Positions 33,801-45,800 of a DNA stretch of 64,000 bases are shown one piece after another. The first letter of the stretch is position 1; each line of letters starts with the position of its first letter. The translations under genes and the position numbers were made by a program. The notes below the pieces were generated by a model, which was not told where the DNA came from, ran no database searches, and saw only the letters and a list, made by a program, of their open reading frames with translations. This DNA is from Opisthocomus hoazin (Eukaryota; Chordata; Aves; Opisthocomiformes; Opisthocomidae): positions 70,985,403 through 71,049,402 of the forward strand of contig NC_134419.1 in assembly GCF_030867145.1 (NCBI RefSeq). The letters run 5' to 3'.

Positions 33801-36800
33801 TTTCAGACAGAAACCTTTTTTCTTCCTGAATGTTAAAACTTGGATGTCTTCCCACGACCTCGGGAAATGGAGCCAGGAGCCCAAAGAAACACTCTTCTTA
33901 CAGCCTCTCAAAATCCAGACTTTTCATCTCCGAGAAATACATTCAGATCTGCAAAGGGCCTGACAACTATCCCAAAATAATACTTGTTTTGATGATAGAT
34001 GAGGTATTGGTGTAGCTGGTGGGTGTCTGCTCTCTCTGTTTAGTTCATCTGCATTAGGGCTAAAGGTTAGCTCAACATTCCTTGTGAATGTCTGCTGCTC
34101 TCCGCATGATGTACATATTGCAAGCAAATGTGATCATTTTTTACTTTTTCAAGCGAGATCAGTTGGCTGGGTTTTGTTGCATTGCTTTTGATAAGTTTAT
34201 CGAATCAAGAAAACCTCTGGTATAATGTTACAGGAAAAACTTACCAGAAAACAAGATGCGCTCCTCCTCTTTGGCCGTTGCTTAAAAGTCTGTGAGAGCA
34301 GAGAAAGTGAAGCCCTGTTTGGTGTCTGGCACTGAAATTCCGTGATGACAACACATGGATGCTGACAGATTGAACAAAAATAATGACCTCGTGCTTGGCT
34401 GTTTCATCTAGTTTAAATGAAAAGCTGACATTTCAAAGTAGATAAAATAGTCACAGATGGATTCCAGTTGGCGTCTGAAAAAAACAGGATGTTGGATGTC
34501 TCAGTTGAGAGGCTCCTTGATGCGCTTCTGATGAGCGTTTGGCCAGTGAGGCATTTCCTGACTGCAGCCCTGTGCTCTGGGCATGGGGCTGAGAACACTT
34601 GAAAGGAGACAGTACCAGACTGAAGTGAAGCTTTTAAGATTTATTTGGAGACCACTGGTCTCTCTCTGTGAATCCCATCCAAATAGCTTTTGTGTTCATT
34701 GGCCAATTTCAGCCAATTTTGGTGGTCATCTCAGAAGCTAAATTTCTCATGAATTTCTTTCATACAAGTCAATGGCTGGTTACAGGAGAGAAACCTTCTG
34801 AGTGCTGTTCCTGAGGAAAGGCAGCAGGCAAAGTCTACATCTCCTTTGGCTGCAGAGAATCCTTACTGGTGTAGTGCCTTTAACTCATATGCACTGTGTC
34901 AAAAACCAGCAAACTTCCTAATGCAGATCGATAAGAAACCAAATTTAATGAGCTTTGGTGCAGACTCTTTATTAACTTTTTCTAATCCTCAGGGCTCACA
35001 TGGGCACAGCTTACTGGGTTCACCAAGATTTAGTCATCAGCCTGACTAGGCACAATATATTTTCCCTCATGCCCAGCACTTTTCACTGAAGCACCTGACA
35101 TCTACTGACATCTGTTCAGGAAAAGGCAGCTTTGGAAATGCTATGAACACAGAGTCATTGAGTATGCTTTGAAATGGCGGAGTGCAGAGGAGGAAGCACC
35201 TAAAGAAAAAAGTTCAAAGCAAAAGGGCCTAGCAGGTACTGAGTGAAAAAGTTTCTGTGAAAATCAGAGGATAGACAGAAAAGAATGAACGTGGGCATGA
35301 TCAAATGCTTTTCTACAACAAGAAAATCAGGAATCAGGTGCTAAAGCTAAGGATGGATGTTCAGTAAGCAAATGGGATGTGTTTGGGTCAACGCAGCTGA
35401 AGGAGAACGTGATGCCTCCAAGAAGGGAGTAACACGTGGTTTTGTTCCCCTTGCTTGCTCTGGGTGGCAATAAAAGCCGCCCTAAACGGCAATCATAAGA
35501 AGTAATTTATAGCACAGCTCCTTGGACAGAATTAGAAGACAGCTGGAAATCTCTGATCTAGTAGCTTAACTATCAACAGGTCCGGAGCATCTTCCCAGTG
35601 AGCTGGGCTCTTCTCTGGTGTCAAATGTTGAGTCAGGGACGGCGCAGTACAGACTTCTCGCATTGTGCAGATGGGGAACTACCAAGAAAGGCAGAGGGAG
35701 GCTCGTGTCCATGCAGGATTTACCTCTTAGCCCTCCAGCAACAAAAACAGAGTGTATTGTAGGCAGGGATCAAAGCCAGTGACAACAGCTGAAGAACTTG
35801 CAGTGTAGGTTGCCCTCAGTTTTTACAGGGGACAAAAGGCTTTTGCCCAGCATCTTGTGTTGTAGCAAGGTCTTAGTCTGGTGATGACTGGGTGGGGAAC
35901 GCAGGTGGTTGATGCAAAGCTTGAATTAGTTGCGTCAGGCGGCTGGAAGCAGGGGCTGAGGTGCCTGGGTAGCCTAAGTCTCTGAGTGTGGGAGGTAGAT
36001 GGGAGTTGGGGAAGCTGGAGCTGATTTCACTCAGCCACTTTGGGGTCCAGCTGCACAGTCCACCAGACCTCACCCTGCAAGACAGAGGTGAGACCATCTC
36101 CTACCTTCTCTCCAAGGTCTCTGTTAGGTTACCTATGGCTTTTACTTAAATAAAACTTCAGTGTTTGGCTCGCAATGTAACCATTCCTGCCTCAGCCTGA
36201 CAGAGAACATCATTTTATGTAGAATTTTGGTGACATTTCATGGTACATAGAACATGGAGCCCAGTCTTGAGCAGACATCTCTAACAGTCATTTAAAGTGA
36301 AGTCTTGAAAGCAGAGGAGGACACTCCCTGCCCCACGGAGCTCCCTAGCAAGAAAGAACAACTAGAGTAGATGTGCAGCCCATAAAAGCAACCACACCTT
36401 GTCCTTCTCCTCCTAGACTTCTTATAAGTGTAGCATTCCCCTTTTCTATTCCTTTCTGCTTTATTTTCAGCACGCTCTGCAGTGAGGGGCTCTTCCCAGT
36501 TCACATCCAGCATGCCATCACCAAAGAGACCCTCGTGCTCTGCAGACACTGGCTGTAACCCTGTGGGCCTGCCACGATCAGCTCTTCTCTTGGGTGCCGG
36601 AGGGACCTATCTTCTCCCTTGCAGGGCTTAGTGCTGACGGGCAGCGTGCCCCTCAGACAGCCAGCTCCAGTGTCTGTGGGCTCAGCGGGGCAGTCAGGCT
36701 CTTCGGTTAAGGAGCATCTGGCAGCCAGCAAACCTCATTCCTTAGTAATCTCACAAGATGGGAGTCTCAGGATTTCTAAAGCATCTTTGGCTGAAGCTGT

Positions 36801-39800
36801 TCTCTGGCAAGCTGTAGCTTATTTTCTACTAAAATTGTATTTGAGTCTGCTTTTCGCTGGCAGTTATTGCACAACTGCAGGGCTTGCTGTCTGCCGTTCC
36901 CTAACGCTGAGCCGCAGCCCATTTTACCTGCTGATTCGTGTCACCCCTGGAATGTGTCCCCTTTGGCATCCAAGTCCTTGTGTGGTTTTAGCACCTTGCT
37001 GCTGGGAGGATTGCTGAGTATTGAACTAATCTCTTTCTACCTCAGAAACGTTTCCCTCTTCAGGGCAGAATTCGAAGACTGTCAGAATACTGATGTGGCT
37101 AGCTCCTGTCTCCGAAACGAGAAGCGTGGGGTGCAGCTTGTGTGAACATCAGTGGCTGGTGCACCTTCCCTATCATACCAGCAGTGCTGGCAAGCAACCG
37201 AGCTGATGAGGGTATTGCTTTTAATTGAGTTTAGCATGGCTTCAGACAACTGGAACATCAGGTGGCTTTTCTTAATGTTTTCTTTGCTAGTGTAAAAGGT
37301 GCTGGTGAAGTCTGGAAAAAAGCGTGCCTTGTGTTCAGTCCTTCTGAGTTTCCAGGGAGACACTAAGAAGTTTTTGGCATTTGTATTTTCAGGAGCTTTA
37401 CCACAGCATGGACAAATGACTTTTTGTAGCAAATCAAATTAATCTGCAGATCAACCAGGCTGAAAAGGGCAAGGACTCGCCGCACACTGCTGGACTGCAG
37501 GCTCTCAGTTACAAGCTGGGACACACAGCAACTTGCCTTAGTTCTTGGTCTGAGAATGGCAGAAGGTCCTGTGGAGGGAAAGGGATAATAAGTGACAAGA
37601 ATTTATAGCAGGTTTATGTGTCGAGAAGCGAAACCACTCTGAGATGCTGGTCTTTGTTCATTTTGCCCACTTGTACTGTGTTTCTGATTGGAATAGAAGA
37701 GGTTGTTGTAAAAGAGCTTTTCCACATAACTCTTAAAGAAGTGGCTGCAATTTTTAGATGGAAAACCAGAAGCAGTTGAGATATGTCAAAGCTGGAAATA
37801 AAACTCAAATACCCGAGAGGTCTGGTTCCTGCTTCAATTGCAGAAACACTCTGCTGTGTGTTAGAAGTCTTCTGGAGACCACTCCGGGTTGGAGAGGAGG
37901 GAGGTGATTCTGTGAGGTGAGGGTGAGCAGGTGGGACCTATGGATAGGAAGGTGACAAGAATGACAGGATTAGACATCTCTGTGGATGTGTTGTGTGGCA
38001 GCAGGCAGAAATACGTTATGTTCCCGGTTACCAGAGGGTGGAAATTTGAAAGTCAAATGGTAAATTCAGTAGCAGGAGAAGAGCTTTGATGTCTGCTTGT
38101 CTGATTTTTATCTCCCTTTTTGCTAGAGGTGGGAGCACAGAGACAGGTCGTGCCCTGAAGTATATTCTCCGCAAGGGATTCCCCGGGAGCAGAAACTCGA
38201 GTGTCCCTGAAGTCCTGGTTATCGTTTCGGATGGAAAGTCCCAGGGCAGTACCACCATGCCTGCGATGAGGATGAAGGAGAGACACATCACAGTTTTTGC
38301 AGTGGGAATCAAGTTTCCAAGGTAGGAAACTTTCCACAGGGTGGGAAATGGAGACCCAGCTAAATGCCAAATGGCAAGTCCTGGCAAACGAAGGATGGTC
38401 TTGTGCTAGATACGAGTTTTGGAAAGAGAAAAGGGGAATTTGTGGGGTAACATAGGCAGGGAGGAAACACTAATTTGGTGGCTGGTGCAGAAGGAGGACC
38501 AGTGTTGGTGAAGGAAGCTCTTCCACTAAGTAGAGGTACGATACTGCCTGAGACTAAACGCACCAGGATCTTGAAAACTGTTTGAAGGGTGTCATGGTTC
38601 TGCATCAGCTCTTTGCTGCACAGGATTTGTTTTGATACTTAGTTCTTTGGGGATGACTAAGGGTCTTGTTACACAAGTGGTTGAACCTGCCCCTCCTCGG
38701 CAGGTGGGAGGAGCTGCACGGGCTGGCCAGCAAGCCCACCGAGCAGCACGTGCTCTTTGCTGGAGATGCCAACGATGCTGTCAACGGCCTGTACAGCACC
38801 CTCACCGGCTCTGTCTGCAGCTCTCCAGGTAACCCCTGTCCTGGCTCCACCTTCATGCCCATGCTTTGAGCTTGGACCATGTCACCGAGTGAGAAAGATC
38901 AGGCAGTGTCAGAAAGCATGCAGGGGAATTAGCAGGTATTGCACTTCGAGGTCACCTGCTTCTGGTGCCCAAACTGGATGGCATGATTGCCAGTTACCTC
39001 TCCAAATACCTGCAAGCTGCAGGATCCTAAATCACAGATCCTAAATCTTTCTGTGTCTCAGTTCACCTCTGAAAATGGAAATGTTGGTCCTTGCCTGTGT
39101 CACAGGGGACAGAGGGGTAAACGCGGTTGTGTTAAATCTTCTAATGGACTTGGCAGTGTGTTAAGGGGAAGTCACGAGGGGCTTGCAAGAGATAGAAAAG
39201 ATAGAACTAGAGTGATCCAGAGGTAGAAGAAAATCAAATAAATGAATGACAAAGGCAACAGAGGGGCTCAAAAGTTGTCAATGAACCTTGACCACAGCAG
39301 TGCAAGTTTTATAGCAAAGCAAAGGAGGCAGAAGAGTGAGCACCCCAGAAGGCAGGGTAGGCTGGTGAGCTTGTCAAGAGAAAATTTCTCCCCTGGGATC
39401 TCATAGAGGGCTCTTTGAAGCACTGCCTGGTTTGCTGTTGGCAGCTAGATGAGAAAGACTAACTCATTTCAAAGTGATGGTCCACTCCCACACATTTCAG
39501 GCAATTGATCCTAGTTTGGATTTGTTCTTTGCTACAGGCTGCAAAGTTGAATCCCACCCTTGTGAACGCAGGACCCTAGAGACTGTGAAAGAGCTGGCTG
39601 GAAACTATGTGTGTTGGAAAGGCTCAAAGCAGCCAAACACAGTCCGGGCTTCGCTGTGCCCTTTCTACAGGTGAGTTGGACACCCACATCTCTGAAAGTG
39701 AGTGGGGCTGAGAGAAGATGAGAGATGCAGTAATGAGGCTTTATCTCAGTACTGTGTCCAGTTCTGGGCTCCCCAGTTCAAGAAAGATGAGGAGCTACTG

Positions 39801-42800
39801 GAGGGAGTCCAGCGGAGGGCTACGAGGGGACTGGAGCATCTGTCCTATGAGGAAAGTCTGAGGGAGCTGGGCTTGTTCAGCCTGAAAAAGAAGAGGCTGA
39901 GAGGGGACCTTATAAATGCTTACAAATATGTTAGGGGTGGGTGTCAGGAGGATGGGGCCAGACTCTTTTCAGTGGTGCCCAGCGACAGGACAAGGGGCAA
40001 TGGGCACAAACTGAAGCATAGAAAATTACGTCTGAACATGAGGAAGAACTTCTTCCCTCTGAGGGTGACGGAGCACTGGAACAGGCTGCCCAGGGAGGTT
40101 GTGGAGTCTCCTTCTCTGGAGATATTCAAGACCCGCCTGGACAAGGTCCTGTGCAGCCTGCTGTAGGTGACCCTGCTTCGGCAGGGGTGTTGGACTAGAT
40201 GACCCACAAAGGTCCCTTCCAGCCCCGAACATTCTGTGTTTCTGTGACTCTTTACTGGGATGAAGAACCCTCAGAAGACTGATGCAAACATGGTCTCTAG
40301 ACCTAGGAAAGTCTCTCCCTGCTCTGGCCATTGGCTGATCTGAGAAGCAAAGGGTAAGAGGAGGAGTTGAGGCAAAGAAACAGAAGATGGTTAGCCCAAG
40401 AGCGTCATAAATACTATAAATGGAATTGGGATTAGTTTCTTACCTTGTTGAACCGAGATGCCTTGAAGTTTACATCTCCGTACTGACTCTGTGCTGCAGA
40501 GGGTTTCTAGGTCTGGCTCCCTGTGTTGGCGCTAGTTCTGCTTTCGGCCACTCAGGGTTCCTTCCTTTCCGAGAAGCCCCTTTTCCTTTGCTTGGCTACC
40601 CTGGTGAGCTTCAAAGGGACTGTGCTGTGGAGAGGCTCCAGTCACTGGCAGAAAATACTGCCTGGAGTGCAGCGTGGATCTGCTTTTCCTGATGGACAGC
40701 TCAGCAGGGGTCACGCTGGAAGGGTGAGCCTTAAAAATACATCCATAATCCTTAAATGTAAAATATTAGAGTAGAATTCAAAACCGAAAGAGTAGACATG
40801 ATGAAATAATGTTTTTTATTCTTTTGCCACTCAGAATGGTCATTTTCCTATGGAGTGCTAATTTTGAAAAATTGCATTTTACAGGAAAATTTGTGTATTG
40901 AAAACACAGTAAAGTCAACGTTGAAGATAAGTTGTTAATCTTTAAATTTATAATAGGTTTTATTCTCCTGTTTATTATTAAACTTTCTATTTCAGATTCA
41001 AGAGAGTTTTGATAAAACATCCATCCAGATGCTTCCGAACTGTATGTCCGGGTAGGACTTTGCTTTTTTTGCAATATTATTTACAAAGCAGGGAAGGTAG
41101 TAACTAAATGATAAAAAGATGTGTTTTTACTCTTACTTCTAAAACTTTTGTTCTGAGTGAGAGATTGTGACCCTTAGCAAGAAGCTGATACTACATCCCA
41201 TTTTGTCTTTTCCCCTTCCACTGGAGAAGCCAGTTTGCTCCTCATCTGCTCCTGTTCCTGGGACAGAGACCACAAGTCCTCCCCATGCTTGCAAGGAGCA
41301 ACTGCTCGACAGCTAGGGGAGTGAGCACTGAGATGCCTCCTCTCATTCACTTGGTACCATGGGCGTCATGACTTTAGCAGGGAACCTGATGCTTGCTGAT
41401 TGCCCACCTGTTTTTGTGACCGTGGAAACAGCTATGGTCCTTGAGTTCTGCCCGTAACCCCATCCTTTTGCTGGTTCAGGTGACAATGGCTTTATTTTCT
41501 TTGTCGGTATGAAGTTGTCCAAGCAGCAGGCCAGACTCTGATCCCTTCATTGCTGGTTGAAATCTGGAAGGGCTGCATGACCTTTAGTAATTCTGCATTT
41601 ACACGAACACAACTTCATCGGTGTTATTCCAAAGCACGTGAAGTGAGGTCACAGTCTGGCTTGCTGTTCTCACCACTGCCTGCTTCAGAAAATGAAGTTT
41701 CCATGGAGGTGACACACACGGCCCTGTGTTAGTTCAGACTCTGCAGTAAGCCGGGCAGAAGTTTGACCCCTTTTCCACTAACGGTGATGCTCGCACTGGC
41801 ACAGGGTGGGAAGGGGCAGGCTCCCTGCTGACTCGCTGTCTTTCCCTTCCCCGGTCCTGTTTAGACCCCTGTGACTCCCAGCCATGCCAGAACGGGGGCA
41901 CGTGTGTCCCAGAGGGACTGGACAAGTACCACTGCCTGTGCCCGGTGGGGTATGGAGGAGACATCCACTGCGGTAGGTGTGAACCTGCACCTCCCTCCTT
42001 CCTTCTCAGCTGTGTCCTGCCTCTGCAGTGTCCATTGCACATCCATAGGGACAACTGGGATGGAAATCCTGTGAAGAAGGAGAGAACCAATGCTGACAGT
42101 CTCACCCTGGTGTGGCTGCCTTTGCTTCTAAATGCAGGTGCCATGCGAGCAGGAGAACAGAGAAACTGGGAGGGACACTTAAGTGTGTCAGTTGTTCCCC
42201 TCCCTGCACACATGGGGCAAGGAGGGACTCCTGATTTTGGGGGTTCAATGTGTGAAACCCAAGAATGTCCTGATCTTCAGAAAATGCTTTGTACTTCCCC
42301 CAGAATCAAGACTCCCCCTTTAAAGTGTCTCAGGGTGTTACAGATGAGGGTCTGGTGCTTGGAGTCTCTCCTTTCTCCTCATTATGCTGAAAGTCGGAGT
42401 GTTTTCCGTGGAGTACTGAGAGAGTGGAATTGTCATTTCTAATTTGATCTTTGCCGTCCAAAAGTCCAGGAAACCCCCAGACTCCCATAAATATTTCCTG
42501 TCTCTAAAGGCTTATGTGACATCCAGCCAAAATAAAGTGCACTCCTGGCACAGTTGTCCTCCAGCTTATGCCGTGTCTGGCAAACCATTTAGGTTACTGG
42601 ACGCAGTGTTCCTTCTCCACACCACAGCGCTTCCAGCAGGTCCCAGCTGAGGTGCCCAGCATGCTTGTCTCTTTGCCCTGCATGTGACAAATTTCTGTCT
42701 CCTCTTCAGCACCAAAGCTGAGCCTGGAGTGCAGCGTGGATCTGCTTTTCCTGATGGACAGCTCAGCAGGGGTCACGCTGGAAGGGTTCCTGCGCTACAA

Positions 42801-45800
42801 AGCATTTCTTAAGAGGTTCCTCCAAGCAGTGATGGGCCGGGACTCACCGATGAACGTGGGGGTGGCCCAGTACGATAATGATGTTAGGATACCCATTGAA
42901 GTGGGCCAACACAAGGATGCATTCAGTCTGACGAAGAGCATTGATGCTTTGAAGTTCAGTGGAGGAGGAACCCTGACAGGCAGAGCTCTGCAGTACATTG
43001 CACAGCACGGTTTTAGGAGCACCCCAGTCTTTGCAGATGTACAGGATGACCTCCCACGTGTGGTTGTCTTGCTCACTGACTCCAAGTCGCAGGATCCAGT
43101 AGCAGAAGCCGCTAAGTACGCGAGGGACCGAGATCTCTTCTTGATTGGTGTAGGCAGCAGCTTTGTGAGAGCAGAGCTGACCGAGGTGACTGGCAATCCA
43201 AAGCAGACAATTGTCTACTCGGACCCCCACAACCTGTTCAACAAGATCCCAGAGCTGCAGAGAAGAATCTGCAGTGTGGACAATCCTGAAGGTAAGACTG
43301 TGATATGGACATTGTGGGATGAGTTTGTCAAACCATGAGGAGGTCTTCTGAACTCCACTGGAGAGGGGGGAGGGACAAAAGGATGAATGTCCTTGTTTGG
43401 TGTTAGTCACAGATCCAGGGACTAACCGTTCATCTCTGTGTTTTATGATGGATCTCTCTATCTATTGGTATGAAAGGGTTGTAGATCACCCTTCACAGTC
43501 AGTGATCAGCAGTGATGAGTTTTGCCCACCGTTTCCCCTCACCCTGCTTTTTTTTTTGTCAGAAAGGACGACATGCATATTCTGAAAAATACCATGTTTG
43601 CACTCTTTTATCCAGGCTGCCAGGTGCAGTCTCTCGATGTGGCATTTGCAGTGGATGCCTCGGCTGGAGTTGGCCTGGAGAATTTTCTGCGACTGAGGGG
43701 CTTTGTCAGGAGCAGCTGTTTGCACTTCAGCGTCAACCGGGATGTCACCCAAATTGCCCTTGTGATCTATGGCAGCAAAGCTCACACTGTGTTCGCTTTG
43801 GACACCCACACGAGCAATTCAGCTGTCCTCCAAGCCATTGACCGGGTGCCTTTCCTTGGGAACTCAGCCTCTGCCGGCAGCGCCTTGCTGCATATTTATG
43901 GTGATGTGATGACAGTGCAGAAAGGAGCAAGACCTGGTGTCAACAAGGTGGTGGTGGTGCTTACAAACGGAGGTGGTGTGGAGGATGCAGCTGCCCCAGC
44001 TCAGCAGCTGAGGGACAACGGCATCTTGGTGTTTGTGGTTGCCATTGGGGACGCACAGAGGGACACGCTGCTGAGGGTTGCTGGGTCTCCCAACTACCTG
44101 CTCCACGTCTCTTCCTATGAAGACCTGCAGTATTACCAAGACCTTATCATTGAAAGAATCTGTGAAGGTGAGAGGGTGTCCCATCCTCACTCCTCATGCT
44201 GGTGCCACCAGCCATTGCTGTTGTAGGTTTTCTGATGCTTTACCGAGTGAGCTCGATATGATCTTTTGCATTTTACAAATGGGGGAGCCATGGCGTAGAT
44301 ATCTGGTGGCTACCCAAAGCAATCCTGTAGGAATAGGAACCAGCTTTCCTGAGATTCAGTCCAGTGGGTGAGATTGGACTTACTATGACTGGCTCTTTCC
44401 AGCCCTGCCAGGACTAGATTCTGTCTTCTCTGAAAGAAAAAGCAGTTTGCTCTTTTTCTGATGCTGCTTTAAACTTGTGGAATTTGCTGTGCATTACTGT
44501 ACCCCCTCCAGTGTTGCTGGAGGGGCTTAATGGGACACGTTTCTGCAGCCAGCGGTGTTGGTCCCTGGGTGAGGTCTCTGCTGTCCTGTTCAACAGGTTT
44601 GTCCTCAGGTGTTTGTGAAGTGGTGAGTCTGAAACCTCATCACTCCCGTTCCCTCTTAGTGTCCTGCTGCTGAAGTTATCATGTAGGCTTTCAAGGTTTT
44701 ATTTGTGTTGCACAGAATTTAATCCTAAAATCAGAATCTGCCTATCTTGAAGCCTGCAGATTGTTCAAGTGAGGCCTTCAGACAACTTGTGATGAATTTT
44801 GTTTGCAGGACCAAATCCTTATCTCCAAAGTAGGAGGGAGGAATTTTCAAATATTCATGTAAAAGCTCATGTTTGTGCAAAAAAACCGAAAACCGAAAAA
44901 GGCCCTTTCTTCAAAACTTTGTGTCCCAAGGGCCAGTCCCCAGCTGGGAGAAATATTGATAGCAAGTTTGGAACACTTGTGTGCTGAGTGTGAGTGCCTG
45001 TGTTTGGTGGGAATCAGCATTTCGGAAGGGATAGCAGCCCTGGTTTGCCGACATCAGCAGTGGCAAAAGCGTGCTTCTAGTTAAAATGCCATGCTTTGTT
45101 TCCTATTCAAAATAGTCCGAGTTTCACATCTAGCTGTTTGCTTTTGTCGTGTTTTAATCCATTTGTAAGATCATATGAAGAAGCATGTTGAGCTTCAGCA
45201 CAAAGGTCCTCTTCATCTCTGGGCATGCCCGTGACTCCTGCAGGGTTAGAAAGAACGACAACGCCGTCCCTTTGGGGTGAGGAGCCGGTCTCCTGGCAGG
45301 CTCTGCAGGCGGTTTCTACCTGGAGCTTTTCAGCGTGCTCCCATTGCAGTGGTATTTTCAGCTGTGTTGTTACAAAAACAATCTGCTGTACCATGAAATT
45401 AAGTACAACGCCACGGATGAAGGGGAAGAGACGGCAAGGTTCAATGAGTCAGGATAATGACGTATTGTTTCCTGAGACCGAGTTGCTGCTTTCATTTCAT
45501 GTGCAGGTAATCGCTGCTTGTACGAGATAGGCTGGGACCAAGGGTGATGTAAAGATAAGCCCTTCATTCAGTCTGCTACTCCCAAGTCCAAGACTCAATA
45601 GCAGAATTATTGTCTGTGAAAGGACTCATGATAAAAGTATTTGAGAAAGTCTCTGCCTCTGGACACCTGGAATGTCGTATTAGTTCTGAGACTCAGCTGA
45701 AAAGAGACCAGAGTAGAATGACCTGGGGTCTAGGAGAAAAGATCCCAAGTATTAAATATATATCAATCTGATTAATGGAAATACAAGCTCTTGGCGTTGT

